64,000 bases of DNA, from NCBI RefSeq assembly GCF_000721605.1, contig NZ_JOIZ01000003.1, positions 281,244 to 345,243 of the forward strand, written 5' to 3'. The notes under the pieces are model-generated. The model was not told the origin of the DNA, did not search any database, and was given only the letters and a program-made list of their open reading frames with translations. Positions 18,385 through 26,781 of this stretch are shown piece by piece. Source of the DNA: Streptomyces sp. NRRL S-37. Its GTDB lineage: Bacteria > Actinomycetota > Actinomycetes > Streptomycetales > Streptomycetaceae. A program made the translations under genes and the position numbers. Positions within the stretch are counted from its first letter, which is position 1; every line of letters starts with the position of its first letter.

Positions 18385-19551
18385 ATGGAGACGCCCCCTC
18401 CCGTTCCCCTGGTCCACGCGAGCCTCGGGGAGAAGGAACTGGCCGCCGTCGCCGAGGTGTTCTCCTCCGGCTGGCCCGCCGGACAAGGCCCGAGGGGCAA
18501 GGCCCTGGAGGCCCAGCTGGCCGAGAGGTACGAAGTCGCCGACGCCGTCGCGGCGAGCAACTGCGGTGCCGCGCTCCACTTGGCGCTGCTCGCCCTCGGC
18601 GTCGAACCCGGCGACGAGGTGATCGTCGCCGACTACACCTTCCCGGCCCCCGCCCAGGCCGTGCGCTACGTCGACGCCGTACCGGTCTTCGCCGACGTGC
18701 GTGCCGACACCGGCACCGTCGACCCGCGGTCGGTGGCCGACCTGATCACCCCCCGCACCGTCGGCGTGATCGCGGTGGACACGCTCGGCGTCCCCGCCGA
18801 CTACGGGCAACTGCAGACGATCGCCGACCGTCACGGCCTGTTCCTCGTGGAGGACGCGGCCTGCGCGGTCGGCGCCACCTACCGGGGCCGCCAGGCGGGC
18901 GCGCTCGCCGAGGTGGGCTGCCTGTCCTTCCACGGACGCAAGGGAGCCACCAGCGGTGAGGGAGGCGCGCTGCTCGCGCGCGACCCGAGGATCGGCGCGG
19001 ACGCGCGGCTGCGTTCCTCCTTCGGCATCGGCAGCATTTTCGACATGGGCAAGGTCGTCGGCCTGCCCATCCCGGAGTTCACCGAGATCGGCTACAACTA
19101 CAAGCTGTCCGACATCGCCGCGGCGATCCTGCAGGTGCAGCTGGGCAGGGTCGACGAACTGCTGGCCCGCCGCAACGCCGTCGCCGCGCAGTACACCGAA
19201 CTCCTCGCCGACGAGGAACTCCTGACGGTGCCGTTCGTGCCGGAGGACCGCACCCACGCCTGGCAGTCCTACGTCGTCACGCTGGACGCGGGCGTGGACC
19301 GCTCGGCGGTCGCCGCCGAACTGCGGGGCCAGGGGATCGGCTGCGGACAGGGCGCGTGGGCGACCCACGTGCAGCCGGTGTTCCGGTCGCGGCAGAAGTG
19401 CCCGGTCTCGGCGGACCTCTTCGCGCGCAACCTCGCCGTACCCATGCACGCGGAACTCACCCCGGACCAGGTCGAGAGGGTCGTGAACGCCCTGCGCGGC
19501 GCGGTCCGGACCCACTCGACGGCCACCCGGTCCACAGGAGGGGCAGCATGA
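18385..19551 (+). CDS. DegT/DnrJ/EryC1/StrS-family PLP aminotransferase
   Basis: A 388-residue fold-type I aminotransferase. The internal-aldimine Lys is K186 in SFHGRKGATSGEGG, and Asp157 in FLVEDAACAVG pairs with the PLP nitrogen. This family usually aminates sugars, but no sugar genes are nearby. In furaquinocin biosynthesis a member aminates a hydroxynaphthoquinone, giving 8-amino-flaviolin; the same role fits here after the PKS and cupin. ATG 18385 has GAGAGG 8 bases upstream; a GTG at 18376 overlapping the cupin stop is an alternative. The stop overlaps the methyltransferase start (ATGA). Confidence 0.88.
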   Translation: METPPPVPLVHASLGEKELAAVAEVFSSGWPAGQGPRGKALEAQLAERYEVADAVAASNCGAALHLALLALGVEPGDEVIVADYTFPAPAQAVRYVDAVPVFADVRADTGTVDPRSVADLITPRTVGVIAVDTLGVPADYGQLQTIADRHGLFLVEDAACAVGATYRGRQAGALAEVGCLSFHGRKGATSGEGGALLARDPRIGADARLRSSFGIGSIFDMGKVVGLPIPEFTEIGYNYKLSDIAAAILQVQLGRVDELLARRNAVAAQYTELLADEELLTVPFVPEDRTHAWQSYVVTLDAGVDRSAVAAELRGQGIGCGQGAWATHVQPVFRSRQKCPVSADLFARNLAVPMHAELTPDQVERVVNALRGAVRTHSTATRSTGGAA

Positions 19552-20543
19552 CGAACCACCAGCCGTCGCCCGACACCGTCATGCGGCTGATCAACGGTTA
19601 CTGGGCCACCGGCATTCTCGCCGTCTCGGCCACTCACTCGCTCTTCAACCACCTGGAGGACGGCGCGGGCACCGCGGCCGCGCTGGCCGACCGCGCCCGG
19701 ATCTCCGAACGGGGCGCGCAGACTCTCCTCGACGGGCTCGTCAGCATCGGTCTGGTCGAGCGGGACGACGGCCGCTACCGCAACACCGCCGAGGCGTCCG
19801 CCTACCTGGTCGACGGCAAGCCCGGCTCGCTGAGCAGCTTCGCCAGGCTCAAACTGACCCACATGGGCAGCCTGGCCGACCTCGCCGAGGTGGTTCGCGT
19901 CGGAGGGCCGGTGACGAACCCGGTGGTGGAAGTGGCCAACAACCCGCACTGGGAGGGGATCGTCACGGCGATCGCCGCGCAGTCGGTGCCCGCCGCGACG
20001 CTCGCCGCCGAGCTGCTCGGGCTGGCCGGGGCCGGCGAGATCACCATCCTCGACGTGGGCGGCGGATCGGGCGTCTACTCGGGCATCTGGCTGGAGGCCA
20101 ACCCGGCCGCCCGCTCCACCCAGCTCGACTGGGAGCCGATCAACGCGATCGCCCGCCGGCTGCTGACGGAGCGCGGAGTGGCCGACCGGTTCACCACCGT
20201 CGACGGCGACTTCCACACCACCGACTTCGGCACCGCCGCGTACGACGTCGCGGTGTACTCCCACATCGCCCACCAGGAGGGGCCGGAGAGCAATGTGGAG
20301 GTCTTCACCCGGCTCCGGCAGGCCCTCAGGCCCGGCGGCACCCTCGTCGTCAACGACTACGTCGTCGACGACGACCGCAGCGGTCCGGCCTTCCCCCTGC
20401 TGTTCGCCTCCGAGATGCTGCTCAAGAGCAAGCAGGGCAGCACCTGGCGGCGGTCCGACTACCACGACTGGCTCGCCAAGGCCGGCTTCACGGACGTCTC
20501 GTTCCACTCCGCGCCGCCCGCCACCCTGGTCATCGCCCGGTAG
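19548..20543 (+). CDS. SAM-dependent methyltransferase (O-methyltransferase family 2 fold)
   Basis: A 331-residue small-molecule methyltransferase: N-terminal winged-helix dimerisation domain (GAQTLLDGLVSIGLVERDDG), then a Rossmann SAM-binding domain with ITILDVGGGSGVYSG near residue 165. The usual catalytic His region reads YSHIAHQEGPE. In this operon it probably methylates the amino-naphthoquinone; C- or O-methylation cannot be told from sequence. The start overlaps the aminotransferase stop by four bases. Confidence 0.86.
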   Translation: MTNHQPSPDTVMRLINGYWATGILAVSATHSLFNHLEDGAGTAAALADRARISERGAQTLLDGLVSIGLVERDDGRYRNTAEASAYLVDGKPGSLSSFARLKLTHMGSLADLAEVVRVGGPVTNPVVEVANNPHWEGIVTAIAAQSVPAATLAAELLGLAGAGEITILDVGGGSGVYSGIWLEANPAARSTQLDWEPINAIARRLLTERGVADRFTTVDGDFHTTDFGTAAYDVAVYSHIAHQEGPESNVEVFTRLRQALRPGGTLVVNDYVVDDDRSGPAFPLLFASEMLLKSKQGSTWRRSDYHDWLAKAGFTDVSFHSAPPATLVIAR

Positions 20544-20618
20544 GCGGCGGACCGGAGGGTCGTCACGGACGTCGGTACAGCCCGCATGCCCATTGATCCC
20601 CGCAGAGGAGACAGCCCC

Positions 20619-22205
20619 ATGAAGGGTTCCGTGGCCTATCGATCGATACAGAAGCGCGGTCTTCACATCGGCCTGCTGCCGGCCATGGCCGCGGCCGTCA
20701 ACGGGGCGACGCCGATCACGCTCGACCACGACCTGGACGTTCTTCCCGAGACCGGCAGGCACCTGACGGTCTCCCGGCTCGCTGAGTCGGTCGACGACCT
20801 GGCGGCCCGTCTGTGGGCCGTCGGTGTGCGGCCCGACGAGCACGTCGTGCTCCACAAGAGGGCGAACGCCGACGTGTGGATGCTGGCCTGTGCCGCGTCC
20901 CGGATCGGTGCGGTGCCCGTGCTGCTCTCGCCCGGCCTGGACGCGGTGACGGTCGGTGCCCTGCTCGAGCGGGTCGACCGGCCCACCCTGCTCACCGACG
21001 AGGCCAAGCTCGACATGCTGGCCGGGCTGCCCCTGGCGGAGCTGACCCGGCGGGTGGTCATCGTGTCCGGCGAGCGGCCGCGGACCGTGTCGCTGGGCGC
21101 CGTCGCCGGGGCGCCGCGGGTCAGGCCCGTGGTGCGGCCCATCGACGAGGCAGCCGTGATCACCCACACCTCGGGCACCACCGGGGTGCCCAAGCTGGTC
21201 GTGCACACGCCCCGCACCCAGGGCCTCCGGCTCAAGCCGCAGTGGCGGCTGCTCTCCCTCATGCGGAAACGGGAGAACGTCGCCATCCACCTCCCCTTCG
21301 TGCACTCGCGGAACGTCGCGGCGATGGCCCTGGCCCTCCTGAGGGAGATGCCGGTGCTGCTCATGAAGGAGTCGGACCCCGGCACGGTCGCGGAACTGTT
21401 CCTCGAGAACCGGCCGGGTCTCGTCGAGGCGCTGCCCAACTCGCTGATGGCGTGGGAGGGCCTGACCGAGGACCCGCGCAAGCCGTTCGCCTCGGTGAAG
21501 TGCTTCAGCAGCACCTTCGACGCGATCCATCCCAGGACGATGAGCCGGCTGCTCACGTCGTCCGAGCGGCGGGGCGCCCTGTTCTTCCAGATCTACGGGC
21601 AGAGCGAGGTCGGACCCGCCGTCGGCCGCGCCTACTTCCGTCACTCCGCCCACAAGGTCAACGGCCGCTGCGTCGGCTGGCAGATGCCCCTGGGCGCGGC
21701 GAAGGTGCGTGTCGTCAGCCGCGACGGCAAGCGCCCGACGGAGCGGAACCCCGGCCGCATCCAGGTCTCCTGGCCTGGCCTGGCCAAGACGTACTTCGGT
21801 GAGGAGGAGCGCTACGCCGACAACCGTGACGGTGACTGGTGGGGCACCGGAGACGTGGGGTACTTCACGAGGTTCGGCTGCCTGCACATGCTCGACCGCG
21901 AGGTCGACATGATCCCCGGGGTCCGCAGCTCCCTCGAGGTCGAGGACCTGGTCCTCGCCAGGCTGCGGGAGCTGAGCGAGCTGGTCGTGGTCCATGGCCC
22001 GGACTCCGAGGCCGTCCCGGTGCTCTGCACCCACGGTGACCGGCCGCTGGACCCGGACCGCTGGCGCGCGGCCGTCGCCGACTTCCCGCAGCTGGCCGAC
22101 CCGGTCCAGATCCCCGAGGCCGAACTGCCGCGCACCGGCACGCTCAAGGTGCAGCGCCTCGCGCTGGCCGACCGGCTCAAGGACAGGCTCGAGAACCGGG
22201 AATGA
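20619..22205 (+). CDS. AMP-forming acyl-CoA synthetase-like ligase, possibly diazotase-related
   Basis: A 528-residue ANL-superfamily enzyme. The P-loop is THTSGTTGVPKLV, followed by FQIYGQSEVGPAVG and WWGTGDVGYFTRFG. The catalytic-Lys region near the C-terminus is shortened (LPRTGTLKVQR). The fatty-acid or aryl substrate is not evident. ANL ligases CreM and AvaA6 activate nitrite to diazotise aryl amines; beside an aminotransferase acting on a naphthoquinone, a diazotisation or deamination role is possible. No nitrite-forming creD/creE genes are in the window. AGAGGAG precedes the ATG. Confidence 0.75.
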   Translation: MKGSVAYRSIQKRGLHIGLLPAMAAAVNGATPITLDHDLDVLPETGRHLTVSRLAESVDDLAARLWAVGVRPDEHVVLHKRANADVWMLACAASRIGAVPVLLSPGLDAVTVGALLERVDRPTLLTDEAKLDMLAGLPLAELTRRVVIVSGERPRTVSLGAVAGAPRVRPVVRPIDEAAVITHTSGTTGVPKLVVHTPRTQGLRLKPQWRLLSLMRKRENVAIHLPFVHSRNVAAMALALLREMPVLLMKESDPGTVAELFLENRPGLVEALPNSLMAWEGLTEDPRKPFASVKCFSSTFDAIHPRTMSRLLTSSERRGALFFQIYGQSEVGPAVGRAYFRHSAHKVNGRCVGWQMPLGAAKVRVVSRDGKRPTERNPGRIQVSWPGLAKTYFGEEERYADNRDGDWWGTGDVGYFTRFGCLHMLDREVDMIPGVRSSLEVEDLVLARLRELSELVVVHGPDSEAVPVLCTHGDRPLDPDRWRAAVADFPQLADPVQIPEAELPRTGTLKVQRLALADRLKDRLENRE

Positions 22206-22312
22206 CCCGCGACCATCCGGCCGCCACGGCGGCGGAGGACCGCCGCCGTGCGGCTCGCGAGCTCCGTGTGAGCGACGCGCGCAGGAACCGAGACCGACTC
22301 ATGGGAGTGATG

Positions 22313-23230
22313 ATGCCGGGTACCGTCGACGTCGATGTGGCGAGTGTCTGCTCAGCCATCGAGAAGTCAGCCGCTCTGCTGGACGTGACCGCTTCGCGCG
22401 ACATTGTCCTGCCCGTCCTCACCGCGTACGAGGACGCGCTGGACCAAGCCGTGATCGCCTTCAGGGTGGCCACCAACGCGCGGCACGAAGGGGACTTCGA
22501 CGCTCGCTTCACTCTTCCCAAGGAGGTGGATCCGTACGAGGTCGCCCTGTCGAAGGGGCTGATCGAGAGGACGGACCACCCCATCGGCGACCTGCTCTCG
22601 GACATCCAGCAGCTCTGCCCCATCGACAGCTACGGCATCGACTTCGGGGTCACCTCCGGGTTCAAGAAGATCTGGGTGTACTTCCCCGCGGGGGAGCAGG
22701 AGACCCTGGACCGACTCAACCGCCTGGCGTCGATGCCGCCGAGCCTCGCCGGCAACATCGATTTCTTCACCCGTTACGGCCTGGCCGACAAGGTGGACGT
22801 GATCGGGATCGACTACCGCAGCCGGACGATGAACGCGTACCTCGCGGCGCCCCCGGAGTGCTTCGAGCGGGAGACCGTCCTCGCGATGCACCGGGACATC
22901 GGGCTGCCGAACCCGAGCGAGCGGATGTTCACCTTCTGTGAGAAGTCGTTCGGGCTCTACACCACCCAGAACTGGGAATCCGGCGAGATCGAGCGGATCT
23001 CCTACGGGGTGAAGACGGACAACCCGATGGCGTACTTCGCCCGGCTGGGCACCAGGATCGAGCACTTCGTGATGAACGTTCCGTACGGTGTCGACGACCC
23101 CAAGATGGTCTACGCCGCCGTGACGTCCGACGGCGAGGAGTACTACAAACTCCAGTCGTACTACCGCTGGCGCTCCGTCAGCCGGTTGAACGCCGCTTAC
23201 ATCGCCGCTCGCGACAAGGAACCCGCATAA
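22313..23230 (+). CDS. ABBA-fold aromatic prenyltransferase (NphB/Fur7/Fnq26 family)
   Basis: A 305-residue soluble prenyltransferase attaching a dimethylallyl or geranyl group to the naphthoquinone. It collinearly resembles NphB-type enzymes: DPYEVALSKGLI, DHPIGDLLSDIQ, IDFGVTSGFKKIWVYFP, FTRYGLADKVDVIGIDYRSR and EEYYKLQSYYRWR. ATG 22313 has GGGAG 5 bases upstream and gives the family length. An in-frame ATG at 22202 overlapping the ligase stop would add 37 residues without family similarity. It ends the first meroterpenoid operon, before a strong terminator. Confidence 0.92.
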   Translation: MPGTVDVDVASVCSAIEKSAALLDVTASRDIVLPVLTAYEDALDQAVIAFRVATNARHEGDFDARFTLPKEVDPYEVALSKGLIERTDHPIGDLLSDIQQLCPIDSYGIDFGVTSGFKKIWVYFPAGEQETLDRLNRLASMPPSLAGNIDFFTRYGLADKVDVIGIDYRSRTMNAYLAAPPECFERETVLAMHRDIGLPNPSERMFTFCEKSFGLYTTQNWESGEIERISYGVKTDNPMAYFARLGTRIEHFVMNVPYGVDDPKMVYAAVTSDGEEYYKLQSYYRWRSVSRLNAAYIAARDKEPA

Positions 23231-23271
23231 CCGCAGAAGCGGTTCACGCGCCGGCCGCGGGGCCGGCTCTC

Positions 23272-23304
23272 AGGGAATCCCGCCCTTGCGGGATTCCCTT
23301 TTTT
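23272..23304 (+). terminator. strong intrinsic terminator
   Basis: AGGGAATCCCGC and GCGGGATTCCCT form a perfect 12-bp stem with loop CCTT, followed by a T-run (23299-23304). It separates the PKS-prenyltransferase operon from the P450/mevalonate genes. Confidence 0.93.
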
Positions 23305-23370
23305 GATCTGCTCTCACGTGGATCGGTCACGGACCGCACGCAGAATTGCGTACGAGAGGTGAGTTCAATA

Positions 23371-24675
23371 ATGAGTCGGACGACCTCGGGCCCGGAAGAT
23401 CCGGGCGGACAGGGCAGTCCAGTATTCCAGTTCAGTCGTATGGAGGCTCTCCTTCGGGAACACCGGCTCCGCCGCCTGACGGTCGACGGCCTCGACGCCG
23501 TGTTCGTCAAGGACCCGGTCCTGGTTCGCAAAATATTGGTGAGCGAGAGCAAGAACTACGGCAAGGGCGAACTCTTCCGGAAGGCCAGGAACCTCAGCAG
23601 GGTGGGAATGCTCTCGGAGGACGAGGCCATGCACCGGCACTACCGGCGCCTGGCCAATCCCTACCTGCGGTCGTCGAAGGTCGACGAATACGTTCCCGCC
23701 ATGCGTGACATCGTGCGCGGCGTCGTGTCCTCGTGGCGGGCCGGGAACGCCGTGGACGTCCAGGCGGAGATGTGCCGGATCACCTGCGGTATCGCTGTGG
23801 AGACGCTCATCACCGGGCTGTCGTCCGAGACCACGGAGGAGTTGAGCGGGCGTCTTTCCCGTCTGGCCTGGGAAATGATCAGGAAACCGCTCTACGGGAA
23901 GTCGGCGGCCCGAGCGGCGCGACCGGGCGCGTCCCGGAAGCTGTCCCGGGCGCGTACGGAATTCCGGGAATCCCTGGCGGCGTGCATCGCGGACCTCATG
24001 GACTCCCCGGAATCGGCGGGCGGTTACCTCTCGGCGCTCCTGACGGACTCCGACGACAGGGGGAACCGTCGCCTGACGGCGGACGAGGTGTGCGAAGAGG
24101 CGGCCATGATGCTGACCGCGGCCACGGTCACCACGGCCTCCGTCATGTCGTGGTCCTTGTACCTGCTCTCCAGGAATCCCCTGGCCGAGGAGAGGCTCCT
24201 CAAGGACATGACGCTCAGACGGAGCGGAGACGCCGCCCGCGACCACGCCGCCCCCGGCTACACCCTCCGGTTCCTGATGGAGGTCCTGCGCCTCTACCCC
24301 CCGGTGTGGATCTCGTGCCGGAAAACCCTTTCGGACGTCGTGCTCGGCGACCACCCGCTCCCCGCGGGAACGAACGTGGTGTTCAGTTCCTACTTGTTGC
24401 ACCGGGACCCCGACCGCTACCCGGATCCGCACCGGTTCGACCCCGACCGATGGCTGACCTTCCGGCCCGACAGGGCGGACGCCTTCTACATCCCCTTCGG
24501 GATCGGGTCGAAGGGGTGCATCGGGGAGCCGTTCGCCTGGCAGGAACTCGAAGTCATCCTCGACGTGGTGACACAGGAATGGAAACTGACCGCCGGCTCC
24601 GACCGCCCCGTCCGCACAGCGCCGGAGACCACGCTCCACCCCCGCCGCCTTCTCATGGTTCCTCAGCCGCGGTAA
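23371..24675 (+). CDS. cytochrome P450 with unusual I-helix
   Basis: A 434-residue P450. The haem-ligating Cys383 is in FGIGSKGCIGEPFAW, ExxR in FLMEVLRLYPPVW and the PERF-like motif in HRFDPDRWLTF. The oxygen-activating I-helix motif, usually A/G-G-x-(D/E)-T-T, reads A251-T-V-T-T: the acidic residue is Val. The Cys-x-Gly-Glu-Pro loop is also unusual. It is likely a tailoring enzyme on the prenylated naphthoquinone. The ATG follows GAGAGGTGAG. A terminator precedes it and the mevalonate kinase gene follows 53 bp later. Confidence 0.87.
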   Translation: MSRTTSGPEDPGGQGSPVFQFSRMEALLREHRLRRLTVDGLDAVFVKDPVLVRKILVSESKNYGKGELFRKARNLSRVGMLSEDEAMHRHYRRLANPYLRSSKVDEYVPAMRDIVRGVVSSWRAGNAVDVQAEMCRITCGIAVETLITGLSSETTEELSGRLSRLAWEMIRKPLYGKSAARAARPGASRKLSRARTEFRESLAACIADLMDSPESAGGYLSALLTDSDDRGNRRLTADEVCEEAAMMLTAATVTTASVMSWSLYLLSRNPLAEERLLKDMTLRRSGDAARDHAAPGYTLRFLMEVLRLYPPVWISCRKTLSDVVLGDHPLPAGTNVVFSSYLLHRDPDRYPDPHRFDPDRWLTFRPDRADAFYIPFGIGSKGCIGEPFAWQELEVILDVVTQEWKLTAGSDRPVRTAPETTLHPRRLLMVPQPR

Positions 24676-24728
24676 CCCGCGAGGACGATGCGATCCCACC
24701 GCAGACAAGACAAGGGGAGTTGACCACT

Positions 24729-25736
24729 GTGACACTGCCGACGTCGGTGGAAGGAGTGCCGACGGACCGCCGGCCCCGCTCCACCGGTACCGGTCGCGCC
24801 CACGCCAAAGCCGTTCTGCTCGGGGAACACGCCGTCGTGTACGGGGCTCCGGCACTCGCTCTTCCCCTTCCGCGACTGACGGTCACGGCCGACGCCCGCC
24901 GGTCCTGCCGCGGGAGCGACGGACCGGGCACCGTGTCCTTCACGATGAGCGGTTCCCCGTCGCGGCCGGTGGTGACGCAGGCGTCCGACGGGCTTCGCCG
25001 GCTGGTCACCGAGTTCACGGAAACGCTGGGCGTGGACGACGGCCAGCACCTCGACGTGGTCATCGACTGCGCGATCCCCCACGGCCGGGGCCTCGGCTCC
25101 AGCGCGGCCTGCGCACGTGCGGTGGTCCACGCCCTCGCCGATCTCCACGGCCGCGAGGTCACGGAGACCGAGGTGTTCGACCTGGTGCAGACGGCCGAGA
25201 ACGTGGCGCACGGCCGCTCCAGCGGCGTCGACGCACGGGCCGTCGGCGCGTTCGCCCCGCTGCTGTTCCAGCGGGGCGAGGCCCGGGAACTGAGCATCGG
25301 CTGCCACGGCCTGTTCGTCATCGCGGACAGCGGTGTCGTGGGCCGCACCAAGGACGCGGTCGAGCTGCTGCGCGAAGGATTCCGGCGGCGCGACGGAGCG
25401 AAGGAGAGATTCGTGCACCGCGCATCGCGGCTGACAGAGGAGGCCCGGCACGCCCTCGCCGACGGCAGGGAGGAGGAGCTCGGCTCACGGCTGACGGACT
25501 ACCACGACCTGCTGCGGGGGGCCGGGCTCAGCACTCCCGGCATCGACGCCCTCGTCGGGGCCGCGCTCACGGCGGGCGCCCTCGGAGCCAAGATCACCGG
25601 TGGTGGCCTGGGCGGCTGCGTCATCGCCCTGACCCGGCCGGAGCGGTCCGAGGAGGTCGTCCGGCGACTGCACGCGGCGGGCGCCGTGCGGAGCTGGGTC
25701 GTACCACTGGGAGGGCTTGCCGAGAATGCGACGTGA
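24729..25736 (+). CDS. mevalonate kinase
   Basis: A 335-residue GHMP kinase phosphorylating mevalonate. Motif 1: GRAHAKAVLLGEHAVVYGAPA. The ATP loop is PHGRGLGSSAACARA, and the C-terminal motif is AKITGGGLGGCVIAL. Asp and Lys needed for catalysis fall in SSGVDARAVG and the N-terminal KAVLLGEH. The GTG start at 24729 has GGGGAG 9 bases upstream. First gene of a mevalonate operon in the order kinase, decarboxylase, phosphokinase, isomerase, reductase, synthase, as in the Streptomyces CL190 cluster. Confidence 0.92.
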   Translation: MTLPTSVEGVPTDRRPRSTGTGRAHAKAVLLGEHAVVYGAPALALPLPRLTVTADARRSCRGSDGPGTVSFTMSGSPSRPVVTQASDGLRRLVTEFTETLGVDDGQHLDVVIDCAIPHGRGLGSSAACARAVVHALADLHGREVTETEVFDLVQTAENVAHGRSSGVDARAVGAFAPLLFQRGEARELSIGCHGLFVIADSGVVGRTKDAVELLREGFRRRDGAKERFVHRASRLTEEARHALADGREEELGSRLTDYHDLLRGAGLSTPGIDALVGAALTAGALGAKITGGGLGGCVIALTRPERSEEVVRRLHAAGAVRSWVVPLGGLAENAT

Positions 25737-26781
25737 GAGCCCGGCCTCCCTCGTCCACGCGCGGGAGCGGGGCACCGCCGGACGTGCCACCGCTGTGGCG
25801 CACCCGAACATCGCGCTGATCAAGTACTGGGGCAAACGCGACGAGCACCTGCTCCTGCCCCGTGTCGACAGCCTGTCGATGACCCTGGACGTCTTTCCGA
25901 CGACCACCCGCGTCCGGCTGGCCCCGGGAGCCGGACACGACGAGGTGACCCTCGACGGCCGGCCCGCCGGGGGCGAGGCACTGCGCCGCGTCGTCGCGTT
26001 CCTGGACCTGGTGCGGGAACGGGCCGGGCTCGCGCACCGGGCCGTGGTGGACAGCGAGAACACCGTCCCCACCGGAGCGGGCCTCGCCTCGTCCGCGAGC
26101 GGTTTCGCCGCTCTCGCCGTCGCCGCGGCGGCCGCGTACGGGCTCGACCTGGACGCCACCGCCCTGTCGCGGCTGGCCCGGCGCGGCTCCGGGTCGGCGT
26201 CCCGGTCGGTCTTCGGCGGCTTCGCCGTGTGGCACGCGGGCCCGGACTCCGGCACCGCGGCGGAGGCCGACCTCGGCTCCCACGCCGAGCCCGTGCCCGT
26301 GGGGGACCTCGACGCGGCACTGGTCATCGCCGTGGTCGACGCGGGCCCGAAGACGGTGTCCAGCCGGGAGGCCATGCGGCGGACCGTCGACACCTCCCCG
26401 CTGTACGAGTCGTGGGCCGTCTCCAGCAGGGGCGACCTGACCGAGATGCGGGCGGCACTGCTCGCCGGCGACATCGAGGCCGTCGGGGAGATCACGGAGC
26501 GCAATGCGCTCGGCATGCACGCGACCATGCTCGCGGCGCGGCCGGCCGTGCGCTACCTGTCGCCCGCCACGCTCACCGTCCTCGACGGTGTGCTCCGGCT
26601 CCGGTGGGACGGCGTCCCCGCCTACGCCACCATGGACGCCGGCCCCAACGTCAAGGTGCTGTGCCGTCGTACGGACGCGGACCGGGTCGCCCGGGCGGTA
26701 CGCGACGCCGTCCCGGGCGGCTCGGTGCTCGTCGCCGGGCCGGGGCCGGGCGCCCGCCTGCTGCACGGGGACGGCCGATGA
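25726..26781 (+). CDS. diphosphomevalonate decarboxylase
   Basis: A 351-residue GHMP-family enzyme making isopentenyl diphosphate from diphosphomevalonate. Diagnostic text: HPNIALIKYWGKRDE, the P-loop NTVPTGAGLASSASGFAALA, and SRSVFGGFAVWHAG with the catalytic Asp in ATMDAGPNVKVLC. The ATG at 25726 lies inside the end of the mevalonate kinase gene (11-bp overlap), with GGAGGG upstream. The stop overlaps the phosphomevalonate kinase start (ATGA). Confidence 0.93.
   Translation: MRRESPASLVHARERGTAGRATAVAHPNIALIKYWGKRDEHLLLPRVDSLSMTLDVFPTTTRVRLAPGAGHDEVTLDGRPAGGEALRRVVAFLDLVRERAGLAHRAVVDSENTVPTGAGLASSASGFAALAVAAAAAYGLDLDATALSRLARRGSGSASRSVFGGFAVWHAGPDSGTAAEADLGSHAEPVPVGDLDAALVIAVVDAGPKTVSSREAMRRTVDTSPLYESWAVSSRGDLTEMRAALLAGDIEAVGEITERNALGMHATMLAARPAVRYLSPATLTVLDGVLRLRWDGVPAYATMDAGPNVKVLCRRTDADRVARAVRDAVPGGSVLVAGPGPGARLLHGDGR

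Noticed and set aside
19269..22034. 921-residue minus-strand open frame across the aminotransferase, methyltransferase and ligase genes
   Set aside because: Shadow of three well-supported plus-strand genes; its translation is low-complexity His/Arg/Gly/Val.
22202..22312. Upstream in-frame ATG for the prenyltransferase overlapping the ligase stop
   Set aside because: Would add 37 charged residues without similarity to the family; the later ATG has a better-placed GGGAG. Kept only as an alternative.
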